Counted from the first letter of the stretch, positions 16,714 through 25,539 are shown. The stretch is DNA of 54,377 nucleotides from Candidatus Hydrogenedentota bacterium (GCA_012730105.1 JAAYBJ010000055.1:1-54377), one strand, 5' to 3'. The notes: a model not told the origin generated them from the letters alone. Numbers and translations: made by a program.

Positions 16714-17316
16714 ATGGAAATTAAAATCAGTAAATGCGCGGCCAAATGCCATGGGTGCGAACAGGAGTTCGTTCACGAACAGAAAGTGCATTCCGCCGCA
16801 AGAATCGAGGACGATTCCCTGGAACGCCGGGACTATTGCGCGGATTGTGTTCCGAAGGACAAAGACCCGGCCCTGTTTTGTTCCTGGGAAACCCAGTTTA
16901 ACGACCCGAAAGTGCTCGAGGCGGAACGTCAGGAAACGTTGTCTCCCTTGCGACGCCTGTTTTATGACTTTGCCGATTCCAGTGCCCGGGCAGATATGGC
17001 ACAGGCCTTTCTTGCCGCCCAACTGTTGAAGCGGCAGAAGGCGTTCCGGCAGATTCGTGAATCGGAAGGAAGCGAGGATACCGGCCGGGTCACCTTGTTT
17101 CTGGACAGGGCGACAGGGCGGCTCATTGAAACACGGGACCTGAATTTCAGTTATACGGAACTGGACGAAGCGCGCGTGTTGCTCCTGGAAAAGCTGCGCC
17201 TGCTTGAATCACCGGAACCGGAGCAGCCTTCCGCGGAGGTCACGGACGAGGAAGCACCGCCCCCGGAGAAGGAGCCGGAAACCGCCGTGGAGGAACCTGG
17301 GGATGAAGACCAATGA
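16714..17316 (+). CDS. Zinc-ribbon protein of unknown function
   Basis: The 200-residue protein opens with a likely zinc-binding site made of two CxxC pairs (C12/C15 and C42/C45), with extra cysteines at 8 and 56. The middle (about 70-165) is predicted mixed alpha/beta with no motif that I recognise, and the last 40 residues are a Glu/Pro-rich disordered tail. There is no signal peptide, so it is cytoplasmic. Its stop overlaps the start of the SPOR gene by four bases (ATGA), so the two are translationally coupled and probably function together at the envelope or division site. A promoter lies at 16550-16578. Confidence 0.75.
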   Translation: MEIKISKCAAKCHGCEQEFVHEQKVHSAARIEDDSLERRDYCADCVPKDKDPALFCSWETQFNDPKVLEAERQETLSPLRRLFYDFADSSARADMAQAFLAAQLLKRQKAFRQIRESEGSEDTGRVTLFLDRATGRLIETRDLNFSYTELDEARVLLLEKLRLLESPEPEQPSAEVTDEEAPPPEKEPETAVEEPGDEDQ

Positions 17317-18338
17317 GTAAGTATCAACGAGGTCACAACGAGTATCAGACAAAAGTGCATGTGGCGGAGGCCACCACAGGCCAGCTCATTCTCTACACCT
17401 GCGGCGTGCTCGGGCTTATGGCGTTCGTCTTCGGCGCCGGTGTCCTGGTAGGCCGCGTGGACCATTCCGTGAATCCGCCGGCAGGCGAGACGGCTGCGAC
17501 GGAAGCCGCAGAAACACCGCCCGCACCCCCCGTCGCATCCGCCACGGAAACCTATACCGTGCCCGCGTTCGCATCACAGGAGGGCGAGGTGCCCGGAACA
17601 CCGGAAGGCGAGAAGGCGCTAACACAGAGCAGTCCGTCGGTGGTCACAGCCGGAACTGCCGCAACGCCCGCCACAGAAGGTGAAAGCGGCCGAAACGCCA
17701 ATGCCGTTGTCACGCCCGACCCGGATATGCCGAAGCCCAAGAACATTTTTATGGCCACGACACCGCGAAAAACCTCCATGGATCCACTTCCTTCCAACCG
17801 CTCGAAACCCATCCAGGTCGAAGCGCCCGGCCGGGAACCGAAGCCGGATCCGGCCACCGCCCGGGAAGGTGAAGATCTGACGCAACCACCGGCCGGGACG
17901 CCGTCCACAGTGGTTCAGGCCGCCCCGCCCCCCCCACAGCCGGCGGTACAACCACCCGCTGCGCCTGCCCCGGCAGCATCGCAACAGCCACCGGAACTGA
18001 CGCCCGTGGAAGCGCCCATCGAAGACCTGCCCCTGGAACCGCTTGACCCGCCACAGTCTGAAAAAACAGCGGCGGCAAACGTTCCCGCCACAGGCGGTCA
18101 CAAGTTCGGCATTCAGCTGGGCGCCCTCAGCGGCGCTGACCGCCGCGCCAAGGCGGAGGCGCTATGCCGGAAGGTGCAAAAAGACAGCGGTCTGCAGGCG
18201 GCCATTATTCCTTCGGAGGATGACGCATATTACCGCGTCGTCGTGGTCGGGTATGCCGATCGCGCGAGCGCGGACAAGGCGCTGGGCGAAGTCCGCGCAA
18301 AAACGGGTTTCAAGGATGCTTTCGTCAAGCCCCTGTAA
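17313..18338 (+). CDS. SPOR-domain membrane protein
   Basis: The 341-residue protein has a short cytoplasmic head, one membrane helix (about 25-46), a long Pro/Ala/Glu-rich linker (about 50-260) and a C-terminal SPOR domain (about 262-341) starting HKFGIQLGALSG and ending with the RVVVVGYADRASADKAL strand-helix. This is the layout of FtsN/DedD-type proteins, in which SPOR binds denuded glycan strands at division sites. The linker would span the periplasm. It overlaps the upstream zinc-ribbon gene by four bases and lies 21 bases before panE. No FtsN-specific essential motif can be recognised, so I do not call it FtsN. Confidence 0.9.
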   Translation: MSKYQRGHNEYQTKVHVAEATTGQLILYTCGVLGLMAFVFGAGVLVGRVDHSVNPPAGETAATEAAETPPAPPVASATETYTVPAFASQEGEVPGTPEGEKALTQSSPSVVTAGTAATPATEGESGRNANAVVTPDPDMPKPKNIFMATTPRKTSMDPLPSNRSKPIQVEAPGREPKPDPATAREGEDLTQPPAGTPSTVVQAAPPPPQPAVQPPAAPAPAASQQPPELTPVEAPIEDLPLEPLDPPQSEKTAAANVPATGGHKFGIQLGALSGADRRAKAEALCRKVQKDSGLQAAIIPSEDDAYYRVVVVGYADRASADKALGEVRAKTGFKDAFVKPL

Positions 18339-18359
18339 ACCGGCATTGCGGAGAACACC

Positions 18360-19238
18360 ATGACTGAGGTTGCGGTAATCGGGCCCGGCGCGCTGGGCTG
18401 CCTGTTCGCAGCCCGGCTTGCCCGTTCGGGCGTACCCACGCGCCTCATTGATTATGACGACGATCGGGCGAAACTGCTCCGGCAACAGGGGCTCCTTGTT
18501 GAGGAGAATGAAGAAATTCTGGAAGCGCACCCGGAAATAGGAATAGACTTTCCTGTCCCTCCCCGGCTGGTGCTGGTATTGACCAAAGCCCATGCCACCG
18601 GCAGAATCGCCCTTCCACCGGAATCGCCGGTATTGACCCTGCAAAACGGGCTGGGCAATGCGGAAACGCTTGCGGAACGTTGCGGAGAGGGGAGGATGCT
18701 TGCCGGCGCCACCACCGAAGCGGTCACCTGGCTGGCCCCCGGACGGATACGCCACGCCGCACGCGGCACGACCTGTTTCGGCAGTTGGACCAGTTGTCCG
18801 GCGGACGATGCCCTGGCCCTGCTGCAGCAAGCCGGCTTTGACGTCGCCCTCACGGACAACCCGCGACAGGTCATTTGGGAAAAAGCGGTGGTCAACGCGG
18901 CCATCAATCCGTTGACAGCGCTTTCGAACCTGGAAAACGGGGCCTTGCTCGACAAGCCGGAAATTCGGAACTTGCTGCACCTGCTGGCGGAAGAGGCGGC
19001 GGCCGTGGCCCTGGCGGAAGGATTCCCTATTGGGGGCAGCGCCGCGGAACGCGCGGAAAAGGCCTGTGAAGCCAGCCGGCACAATATTTCGTCCATGCTC
19101 CAGGACATCCGCAAAAACAAGCAAACCGAAATCGAAGCCATTAGCGGAGAAATACTCCGGCGAGCGGCAAAAGCGCGCGTGCCCGCGCCGCAAACCGCAC
19201 TCGTCTACCATCTCGTCCGCGCACTGGAATCCTTATGA
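18360..19238 (+). CDS. panE: 2-dehydropantoate 2-reductase
   Basis: The 292-residue enzyme reduces ketopantoate to pantoate with NADPH in coenzyme A synthesis. It shows the dinucleotide-binding start VAVIGPGALG (4-13), the catalytic lysine K175 in WEKAVVNAAINPLTAL with the conserved asparagines, and the substrate glutamate E259 in TEIEAISGEI, at spacings close to the E. coli enzyme. The length is normal. Its stop overlaps the start of the next gene by four bases. Pantothenate genes panB, panC and panD are not nearby, and members of the ApbA/PanE family can act on other 2-keto acids, so the precise substrate rests on family membership. Confidence 0.9.
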   Translation: MTEVAVIGPGALGCLFAARLARSGVPTRLIDYDDDRAKLLRQQGLLVEENEEILEAHPEIGIDFPVPPRLVLVLTKAHATGRIALPPESPVLTLQNGLGNAETLAERCGEGRMLAGATTEAVTWLAPGRIRHAARGTTCFGSWTSCPADDALALLQQAGFDVALTDNPRQVIWEKAVVNAAINPLTALSNLENGALLDKPEIRNLLHLLAEEAAAVALAEGFPIGGSAAERAEKACEASRHNISSMLQDIRKNKQTEIEAISGEILRRAAKARVPAPQTALVYHLVRALESL

Positions 19239-19933
19239 GCAAGCCCATATCCCCTGACACCTCGACACGCCGCTTCACCCTGGGACAGCGGATCCAGCTG
19301 GCCGTGCTCCCCTGGATAGTCGCGAAACTTTTCGAGTGGCTCTTCCGCTCGTGCACCGTGGAAATGCGGGGCGGCGACCTGTATCAGAAGACCCTGAATG
19401 AAAACGGACGCTGCCTGGTCGCCATATGGCATGAGAGCATGATCATGGCCTGTTGTCACAACCGGGGCAAAGGCTATGTCGGCCTTGCCAGTTTGAGCTT
19501 TGACGGGGAATTCGGCGCCCGCGTGATGCGACACTGGCACATCCATTCGGCGCGGGGTTCCTCCTCCCGCGGCGGTCATGAAGCCATGGCAGCCTTGGTT
19601 CAGGCGGCAAACACGGTGCCCATCACCGGCTTCACCCTGGACGGACCCCGCGGCCCCCGGCGCGCGGCAAAACCCGGCATCAGCATCCTGGCGGCCCGCA
19701 CGCAACTACCGATCATACCCAACGCGTTTGTCGTTGACCGCGCCTGGCGGATGCGCTCCTGGGACCGCCTGCCCATACAGAAGCCCTTCAGCCGCATCAT
19801 CTGCGCCTATGCCCCCCCCATTCCCCCGCCGCCCGACGACAGCCCGGAAGCGGTGGAAAAAACACGGCTCGCCGTGGAGAAAAGTCTGAACGCCCTTCAT
19901 GAACAGATTGAAGCGGAACTGGGGATACAGTGA
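19235..19933 (+). CDS. DUF374-type lysophospholipid acyltransferase family protein
   Basis: The 232-residue protein matches the DUF374 branch of the LPLAT superfamily: the H-x4 box histidine (H66 in AIWHESMIM), the following GLASLSFDGEF segment, and the diagnostic TLDGPRGPRR near 133-142. It has one amphipathic or membrane segment near the N-terminus and no signal peptide. Some DUF374 proteins handle lipid A or other acyl-sugar lipids; the substrate is not determined here. It overlaps panE by four bases and is the last gene of the 16714-19933 operon. Confidence 0.87.
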   Translation: MSKPISPDTSTRRFTLGQRIQLAVLPWIVAKLFEWLFRSCTVEMRGGDLYQKTLNENGRCLVAIWHESMIMACCHNRGKGYVGLASLSFDGEFGARVMRHWHIHSARGSSSRGGHEAMAALVQAANTVPITGFTLDGPRGPRRAAKPGISILAARTQLPIIPNAFVVDRAWRMRSWDRLPIQKPFSRIICAYAPPIPPPPDDSPEAVEKTRLAVEKSLNALHEQIEAELGIQ

Positions 19934-20029
19934 TCGGGACAGCCTCTTTGCCGTAAGCTGCGCAGGAGCCGCGCATTCAACCACAAGACGCCTATGGTCA
20001 GGAAGCAACGGTAAACATGAAAACGGTTG

Positions 20030-20100
20030 TTGGCTTTGGAATTGTCCCTATAGCAAAGGACCTAAAGGACAGAAAGGATGAAAAGGACAGTACCGAAAAC
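20030..20100. repeat. Degenerate fragment related to the 162-bp element
   Basis: The stretch AAAGGACCTAAAGGACAGAAAGG near the centre and AAAAGGACAGTACC share the AAAGGAC-word pattern of the left half of the elements at 12132 and 38962. The terminal inverted ends are missing, so this is at best a decayed copy. Confidence 0.4.
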
Positions 20101-20101
20101 T

Positions 20102-20130
20102 TTGTCAATGCGGAGGCAAGACATTATAAT
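20102..20130 (+). promoter_or_regulatory. Strong sigma-70-like promoter of ppnP
   Basis: TTGTCA (20102-20107) and the consensus TATAAT (20125-20130) are separated by 17 bases, about 70 bases before the ppnP start. Confidence 0.72.
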
Positions 20131-20198
20131 GCGTTTGTTCTGCTGGATATTATCTCCAACTTACAACATTCAACCCGAAAAGAAAGAAAGTATTCCTT

Positions 20199-20522
20199 AT
20201 GGCCATTCCAGAAAAATTTGAAAACGTGACCGTGCGTTGCAAAGCGAACGTGTATTTTGACGGCAAGGTGGTCAGCCATGCCATCGTACTGCCTGACGGT
20301 TCGGAAAAGACCATCGGCCTGATCTATCCGGGCGACTATCATTTCAACACCAACGCGCCGGAACGCATGGAGGTCATCGCGGGCGCCTGCCGGGTGCAAC
20401 TCGCAGGATCTTCGGAACAGCAGTGCTATGGTGCGGGAACGTATTTCGATGTTCCGGGGAAATCCGGTTTTGACATTACCGTTGAAGACGGTATTATGGA
20501 ATATGTCTGTTCCTATCGCTGA
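20199..20522 (+). CDS. ppnP: Pyrimidine/purine nucleoside phosphorylase PpnP
   Basis: The 107-residue protein is a single cupin-like domain matching PpnP (YaiE, DUF1255): VYFDGKVVSHAI, PGDYHFNTNAPERMEVIAG and FDVPGKSGFDITV are the family blocks. PpnP splits several nucleosides with phosphate to the free base and (deoxy)ribose 1-phosphate. The length is slightly above the usual 94 residues because of a short N-terminal extension. It has its own promoter at 20102-20130. The only upstream translation signal is an A/G-rich AAAGAAAG stretch, which also precedes the genes at 12530 and 22119. Confidence 0.92.
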   Translation: MAIPEKFENVTVRCKANVYFDGKVVSHAIVLPDGSEKTIGLIYPGDYHFNTNAPERMEVIAGACRVQLAGSSEQQCYGAGTYFDVPGKSGFDITVEDGIMEYVCSYR

Positions 20523-21340
20523 GGATAGCGTGTTTTTTTGCGACCGGCAGCGGGTTTCTATCCAGTCCCGTAGGGACGATTAAGGATAGTCCACTTCTTT
20601 AGAGGCGGGAACTTCGGGGTAAGGTTTTTATCAGTCCTGTTGGGACGGTTGAACGGGAAACGGATTCAATCGTACCTACGGGACTCCATACGGAGACGAA
20701 CGTCCACTACCCGCCACTGAAGTGGCGGGCTATCCTCAATCGTCCCTACGGGACTTTGTTTTGGGTATGTGTATTCCTGCCGCCGCAAGATTAGCGGACT
20801 ACCACCAATCGTCCTCACGGGACCTTGTTTTGGGTGTGTGTATTCCTTCCGCCGCGAGACTAACGGACTACTATCAATCATCCCATGAGTCTAACACCCA
20901 TCGTACCGGGTTCCGACCTTGTTGAAGTATCTTTGATTTCTTAACGTGTGAACTGTAAACTAATCTCAGCAGTCGGGTTGATTTGGGGAGTTAAATCCGG
21001 TTCTTTTGTCAACGTTTTTTCGGGCTTGCATGTTTGGACCGCCCCAAAACTGGAGGCGGTCCGTCATGAGCCTTGCGGCGCTACTACAAACGATGGAAAC
21101 AGGTTCGTTAGGAAGCCCGGGACAGGCCCGTCTCATCCGCCAGGGTAGATTCTCTTGGGTCAGTCCCTGCTTTTCGAACTTATTTTCAGCGCAGCAACCG
21201 GGGTGGTCAACGTGCGAGCGGGCTGTTTCGGGCCTTTGGCGCTTCGGTTACAGTGTTTTTTTTCTCAGTCTATTTGAACGGCCCTGGGATGCGGGCAATG
21301 CCCGTTTTGGTATATTCACCGGTATTAAAGGAGAACGGTA
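20523..21340. other. Gene-free stretch dominated by short dispersed repeats
   Basis: This 818-base gap contains a cluster of palindromic words between about 20560 and 20890 and, near 21158, a fragment resembling one end of the REP-like palindrome at 671-750. Frames such as the one across 20722-20925 merely translate the repeats. A small hairpin (CGGGC-AAT-GCCCG, 21292-21304) and a possible -10 (TATATT, 21311-21316) precede the next gene. Confidence 0.6.
20560..20890. repeat. Cluster of CGTCCCTACGGGAC-type repeats with a 69-bp tandem
   Basis: The word AATCGTCCCTACGGGACT or variants appears at least five times, twice inverted (around 20564 and 20632) and three times direct (20670, 20738, 20807), with a further partial copy at 20876. 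The copies at 20738, 20807 and 20876 are spaced exactly 69 bases apart, giving two full tandem units. A perfect 9-base hairpin (CCCGCCACT/AGTGGCGGG, 20710-20729) sits among them. Similar words occur widely as intergenic repeats in environmental bacteria. Confidence 0.75.
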
Positions 21341-22060
21341 ATGAATGAGCAGATCTATGAAGGGAATGGTATTCCCGACGCGTGGTACGTGGCGCTAAAC
21401 AACCAACAGTTGGGGCCTTATCCGCTGGAAACGTTACGCCAGATGGCCGCCGCAGGCACTCTGGGACCGGCTACCCTGGTGTGGCGCTCCGACCTGCCCG
21501 GCTGGCGGCCCGCGTCCAGCCTTCCCGCGTTCTCAGATTTCTGGCCGCTCCAGGTAGCCCCGCCGCCCTTTATGCCTGCCGCCGCTCCACAGGCCTACCC
21601 CTACTATGCCGGTCCCGCGATGCCTCTGTACGCGGGATTCTGGAAACGGTTTGCCGCCAGCCTGATTGACGGGGTTCTTTTGACAATCGCGGGAACGATT
21701 ATTGGCGGAATTTTGGGCTTTTTCATGGGTGCTGTCATGGCAACCGGTGGTTCCGATATGGCCTCAGTACAACTCGCAACGGGTGTTGTAGGGTATATCA
21801 TCGGCATCATTATCAACTGGCTGTACTATACTCTTTTTGAGTCCTCGTCAAAGCAGGCCACGCCGGGCAAACTGCTGCTGGGCATTAAGGTAACCGATCT
21901 GTCCGGACAGCCTATCGGCTTCGGCCGGGCAAACGGCCGGTACTGGGGGAAAATCATCTCCGGGCTCACCTTGTGCATCGGCTTTATCATGGCCGGATTC
22001 ACGGAGAAGAAGCAGTGCCTCCATGACATGATGGCAGGCTGCCTGGTAATCAACAAATAA
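21341..22060 (+). CDS. GYF_2 plus RDD-family membrane protein
   Basis: The 239-residue protein starts with a GYF_2-type domain (about 14-64: WYVALNNQQLGPYPLETLRQM, then WRSDLPGWRPASSLPAF), a peptide-binding module common in bacteria. A Pro/Ala linker leads to an RDD membrane domain (about 97-238), whose helices include FWKRFAASLIDGVLLTIAG, with the family's R-x3-S-x-I-D pattern, and the TPGKLLLGIKVTD loop. RDD proteins are thought to act as small ion/proton exchangers or membrane scaffolds. AAAGGAGA lies 8 bases before the ATG. The next gene starts 58 bases downstream but is of a different kind. Confidence 0.9.
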   Translation: MNEQIYEGNGIPDAWYVALNNQQLGPYPLETLRQMAAAGTLGPATLVWRSDLPGWRPASSLPAFSDFWPLQVAPPPFMPAAAPQAYPYYAGPAMPLYAGFWKRFAASLIDGVLLTIAGTIIGGILGFFMGAVMATGGSDMASVQLATGVVGYIIGIIINWLYYTLFESSSKQATPGKLLLGIKVTDLSGQPIGFGRANGRYWGKIISGLTLCIGFIMAGFTEKKQCLHDMMAGCLVINK

Positions 22061-22118
22061 TCTGCCGGGCATCTCAATCCGTTTTACTTCGTCGCATCGC
22101 GTAGAGAAGAAAGAAAGT

Positions 22119-24224
22119 ATGAGACTATCCATGGCCTTTTTCGTGGCGGCGTTGTTGTGCAGTATCCCGGCTTTGGCCGCGCCGCCCACCGCACCCACCT
22201 TTCAGGAGTTGATGGACCCGGCCGTGTTTCCACATCCGCAGCGGGGCCTCGAGGTGGAATCCGTGGAGGATATCCCCGGCGAGATCCGCATACGCACGAC
22301 AGGCGCGGATATCCATTTTGACCTGGCATCAGGCATCATAACATTCCACCAGCGCATCGGCCATGAACGTCCCCTTGCCGAAATAAGGCTCGGCACTCCC
22401 CTGGCGGGAGGTCATATCAGCCACCGGGAACCCGGCTTCGCCCGCCTGTCCTTTGAACATCCGAACATCACCATTCGTGTTAACGGTGATTCCCTGTTCA
22501 TGGTGCATGCGCACGAGGCGCTGGCCGTGCCGGTCGCCAGCAGGATTGACACCGCCTGGCATGCCTCCTTCGAAAACAACCATCTCATCGCCGATGAGTG
22601 GGGCGCCTTCGGGCTTTATACTTCCATGCAGGAATGCAACGACCAGTTTGCCCCCTATGCCCCCGTTGCGGCAACCTATCCCCTTACTCCCGACGCCGTG
22701 CTCTGGGTGGGCGTCTGTCCGCCCAAGCCCTATGACTGGGACCGTTCGTTCCGCGACAACGTGGTCTGGCATTGGTCGAACACACTCGGCTATCCCGACG
22801 ATGCCACGCTCGCCCGCTGGAAGCAGGCAGGCAATATTGTGTTGCTCCAGTCGGAAGTCATGCTCTGGAAGGACTGGAACCTGGATTTTGTGCCCCGCCT
22901 GGGCGCGGATGAATTCGCGCGGGTCCGTGAAACCCTGCACAGTCAGGGCATGCGGTTTATCGTGTACACGAGCCCCTATTATTTTCTGCGGGGAACCGCA
23001 CTGGAACCGAAGGCATTCAACAGTTTCGAAGGCTTCACCAACTGGCCGCCGGGCACACCCACAGGCGAGAACATGGGACTTTTTTTGGACGCCATCCGCC
23101 GGGTCATGACCGAACATAAGCCGGACGGCTTGTATTTTGACGGGCAGTATATCGAAAATCCGGCGGCCCTCTACGCTCTCGCGCGCAGCGCCCGGGAAGT
23201 TGTCGGCGAATCGGGCCTTCTGGAATGGCACTCCACCTGGGCGCTTGGTCCGCACGGGTGTTATCTGCCGCAGGCGGATGCCTACGTGGACTTCATCCTG
23301 CGGGGCGAAGGCGAAGATAAACACTATGAGGACACCGATTATCTCCGCTTTTTTGTGTCCGGTTATAACATCAACAACTGTATCGGCGTACTCTGCAACA
23401 ACGGGGCGGCAAAACCCACACAGGCCCTTGTGGAACGGGTGCTCGGGGTGAACGCGCGCTTTCACACCATTGCCGGCTGGCTGGACAATCCGGAAGTAAT
23501 GGTTGTGCTCGGGGAGCACTACGCTGCCCGGCTGAACCCGGCATACCAGCAGAAAATGGAAACGGTCATAAATGAACGCCAGGGCGGGGTTGCGGCCAAA
23601 GCGGCCGTAATGCGGGAGGAACTGGCGCGCCTGAACGCTCCCCCTGAAAGGGAAACGCCCGTTTTTTCCTTTATGTTCTCCACCCTGCCCGCAGCGGAGG
23701 CCAAGATTTCTCCCCTTAACAGCACCCCCTTTGCCATCATTGAGGACACGCTTGAAATCACGGCACGGGCAAGCACGCACGCCTATTATTCCTTCCCCTG
23801 TTCCCGCCCCCTGAACAGCCTTACTGTCAAGTTGCGACAGGGTTCGGACGGAGGCATGTCCTGGGGCCCCGGCGCGCTGCTGCACTGGCCCGACGGTTCC
23901 GTGCTTCGCATCGGTTCGCGCAGTGACGGAGCGCTTCAGTATGACATCCTCGGAAAGCAGTATCTGGGGAAAGAACTGGCGCCCAATACGTGGTTATGGC
24001 TGCGTGCCCGGTGGGGCGCCCGTTTCGGCATCATTGAATACAGCCTCGACGGTGAACACTATACCCGGGCGTGGGACTTCGAGCATAAAGGCCGGTTCAC
24101 TCCGGCGCCAAGCGAACTGCTCGTCGGCAAGGTGCCTTTCCACGGCATGCCGGAGGATTTTTCCGAACCTGGGCCTGAAGGTTCCTGCAGGATCGCATTT
24201 GTCGAAATCCACGGTTCGGAATAG
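22119..24224 (+). CDS. Secreted TIM-barrel glycoside-hydrolase-like protein
   Basis: The 701-residue protein has a signal peptide (MRLSMAFFVAALLCSIPALA). Residues about 30-225 form a beta-sandwich like the supersandwich that precedes GH31/GH36 barrels. The barrel (about 235-470) carries MRFIVYTSPYYFLRG and DGLYFDGQYI, where the aspartate after the hydrophobic strand is placed like the nucleophile of GH-D/GH31-type enzymes, followed by LLEWHSTWAL and YVDFILRGEGED. A C-terminal jelly-roll-like domain (about 545-700) contains YSLDGEHYTRAWDF, reminiscent of concanavalin-type lectin folds. I cannot assign a numbered family. It is probably exported to degrade a polysaccharide or host glycan. Confidence 0.7.
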   Translation: MRLSMAFFVAALLCSIPALAAPPTAPTFQELMDPAVFPHPQRGLEVESVEDIPGEIRIRTTGADIHFDLASGIITFHQRIGHERPLAEIRLGTPLAGGHISHREPGFARLSFEHPNITIRVNGDSLFMVHAHEALAVPVASRIDTAWHASFENNHLIADEWGAFGLYTSMQECNDQFAPYAPVAATYPLTPDAVLWVGVCPPKPYDWDRSFRDNVVWHWSNTLGYPDDATLARWKQAGNIVLLQSEVMLWKDWNLDFVPRLGADEFARVRETLHSQGMRFIVYTSPYYFLRGTALEPKAFNSFEGFTNWPPGTPTGENMGLFLDAIRRVMTEHKPDGLYFDGQYIENPAALYALARSAREVVGESGLLEWHSTWALGPHGCYLPQADAYVDFILRGEGEDKHYEDTDYLRFFVSGYNINNCIGVLCNNGAAKPTQALVERVLGVNARFHTIAGWLDNPEVMVVLGEHYAARLNPAYQQKMETVINERQGGVAAKAAVMREELARLNAPPERETPVFSFMFSTLPAAEAKISPLNSTPFAIIEDTLEITARASTHAYYSFPCSRPLNSLTVKLRQGSDGGMSWGPGALLHWPDGSVLRIGSRSDGALQYDILGKQYLGKELAPNTWLWLRARWGARFGIIEYSLDGEHYTRAWDFEHKGRFTPAPSELLVGKVPFHGMPEDFSEPGPEGSCRIAFVEIHGSE

Positions 24225-24261
24225 CCCGCAGACGTGAAGCGCCCTCTTTTTCCGGCGCGAG

Positions 24262-25080
24262 TTATCCCGCAGTGCCTCCTGTCCGATAGCCCGACAGGTC
24301 GAGGGTAATATGGCGATACCCCAATTCCCCGAAGGCTTTCATAATCCGGGTGCGATTGGCCGCATCCGTCAAAAGAGGCATATCCTTCGGTTCCACCTCG
24401 ATGCGGCACAAATCGCCGTGATGGCGGACCCGATACTGGCGGCAGCCCAATTCCCGCAGCAGTGCCTCGGCCTTCTCAATTTTACCCAGGGTTTCCAAAG
24501 TAATGGGCGTACCGGAGGGCAGGCGCGACGCAAGGCAGGCAAAAGAGGCTTTCTCCGCGGTAGGAAGGTTGCGGGCGCGGCTGCGTTCGCGAATGTCCTC
24601 TTTGGTAAATCCCGCCTCCGCGAGAGGAGCGCGAACCCCCGCTTCCCGGGCCGCCCGCACCCCCACCCGGGTCTGGTCGAAACCATCCCCGGCGTTTTCC
24701 CCGTGCAGCAGCACCGTGATCCCTTTATCCCGGGCATGCTCCGCCATTACGCGAAACAGTTCCTGCTTGCAATAATAACAGCGCAGCGGATCGTTCCTGA
24801 GGAAGGCTTCGTTCTTGAATTCAGCGGGATGGATGATTTCGATCTGCCAGCCCCGTTCCCGGGCATATTCCAGGGCCTGGTCCAATTCCCGGCGCGGCAT
24901 GCTGGGCGTATCCGCGATAAACAGCCAGACCGCACGGCCCAGCACTTCATCAGCGATTTCGGCGAGATAGGTGGAATCCACGCCCCCTGAATAGGCCACC
25001 GCGACCGCCCCGTACCCTTCCAGCAACGCTTTCAGACAGGCTTCCTTACTCAGGGACGTTTCTTCCACGCCAGACATCAT
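24262..25080 (-). CDS. larE: LarE-type ATP-dependent sacrificial sulfur transferase
   Basis: The 272-residue PP-loop enzyme shows the ATP-pyrophosphatase motif SGGVDS (31-36), a CYYC pair (C101, C104) in NDPLRCYYCKQELF, and C182 in ASFACLASRLPSG, the position of the sulfur-donating cysteine in LarE. LarE adds sulfur to pyridinium bis-carboxylate mononucleotide during synthesis of the nickel-pincer cofactor of lactate racemase-like enzymes. Three conserved cysteines also fit LarE forms reported to hold a 4Fe-4S cluster. LarA, LarB and LarC are not in the window. It follows a small membrane-protein gene by 24 bases and is probably co-transcribed. Two adjacent ATG codons (25080, 25077) are possible starts. 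Confidence 0.9.
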   Translation of the reverse strand: MMSGVEETSLSKEACLKALLEGYGAVAVAYSGGVDSTYLAEIADEVLGRAVWLFIADTPSMPRRELDQALEYARERGWQIEIIHPAEFKNEAFLRNDPLRCYYCKQELFRVMAEHARDKGITVLLHGENAGDGFDQTRVGVRAAREAGVRAPLAEAGFTKEDIRERSRARNLPTAEKASFACLASRLPSGTPITLETLGKIEKAEALLRELGCRQYRVRHHGDLCRIEVEPKDMPLLTDAANRTRIMKAFGELGYRHITLDLSGYRTGGTAG

Positions 25081-25104
25081 AGGAGTATCCTGTCATCCGC
25101 GACC

Positions 25105-25539
25105 TTATTGAACGCGCTTAATTTCCCGGTCCTGATAGTAAATCTTATCCCCGATAATATCACAGGCCACTTCGTACCCTTTCCCCTGAAACTCCACCTT
25201 GGCAAGCAATTTAGCGCCCTGCACCGACCAATTCCCGGTAAGCGTATCCGTACCTATTTTCTGAATGGCAATTTGAGAAAACAGGGCCGGAACCTTTGCC
25301 ACCGCCTGACCGCCACTGCCCAATGTAATGCTTACGGCAATGGGCATTTCCGGGGTTTTAACGTTCCAAACGGAACCAACCAGATTAGTTTCATTCAGCA
25401 GGGGCGCCGCCTTGGGGCCCGCCGGCGGCGGACCGCCCATTTCCCCGCCGGAGGTGGAACGGATCACCTGCGCCACAATGGGAAGCAACAGGAAAATAGC
25501 CAATAAAACAATAAAAACTATCAGTACAGTTTTGTTCAT
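25105..25539 (-). CDS. Small membrane-anchored protein of unknown function
   Basis: The 144-residue protein begins MNKTVLIVFIVLLAIFLLLP, a single membrane helix or uncleaved signal, followed by a Gly/Pro-rich linker and a beta-rich domain (about 52-144) that starts NLVGSVWNVK, reminiscent of small lipocalin-like or DUF domains. The ATG at 25539 is preferred to one 33 bases upstream because AAGGGG lies 9 bases ahead and the hydrophobic segment begins there. It is placed just before larE on the same strand with a promoter at 25596-25625. I do not recognise the family. Confidence 0.7.
   Translation of the reverse strand: MNKTVLIVFIVLLAIFLLLPIVAQVIRSTSGGEMGGPPPAGPKAAPLLNETNLVGSVWNVKTPEMPIAVSITLGSGGQAVAKVPALFSQIAIQKIGTDTLTGNWSVQGAKLLAKVEFQGKGYEVACDIIGDKIYYQDREIKRVQ

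Noticed and set aside
18360-19933. A complete pantothenate pathway around panE
   Set aside because: Neighbouring genes are an acyltransferase and envelope proteins; no panB, panC or panD is present.
20738-20890. CRISPR array from the 69-bp tandem units
   Set aside because: The repeats are identical through the whole unit, so there are no variable spacers, and no cas genes are nearby.
20722-20925. Small hypothetical protein in the intergenic repeat cluster
   Set aside because: It is a translation of the 69-bp tandem repeat, without ribosome-binding site or codon character of a gene.
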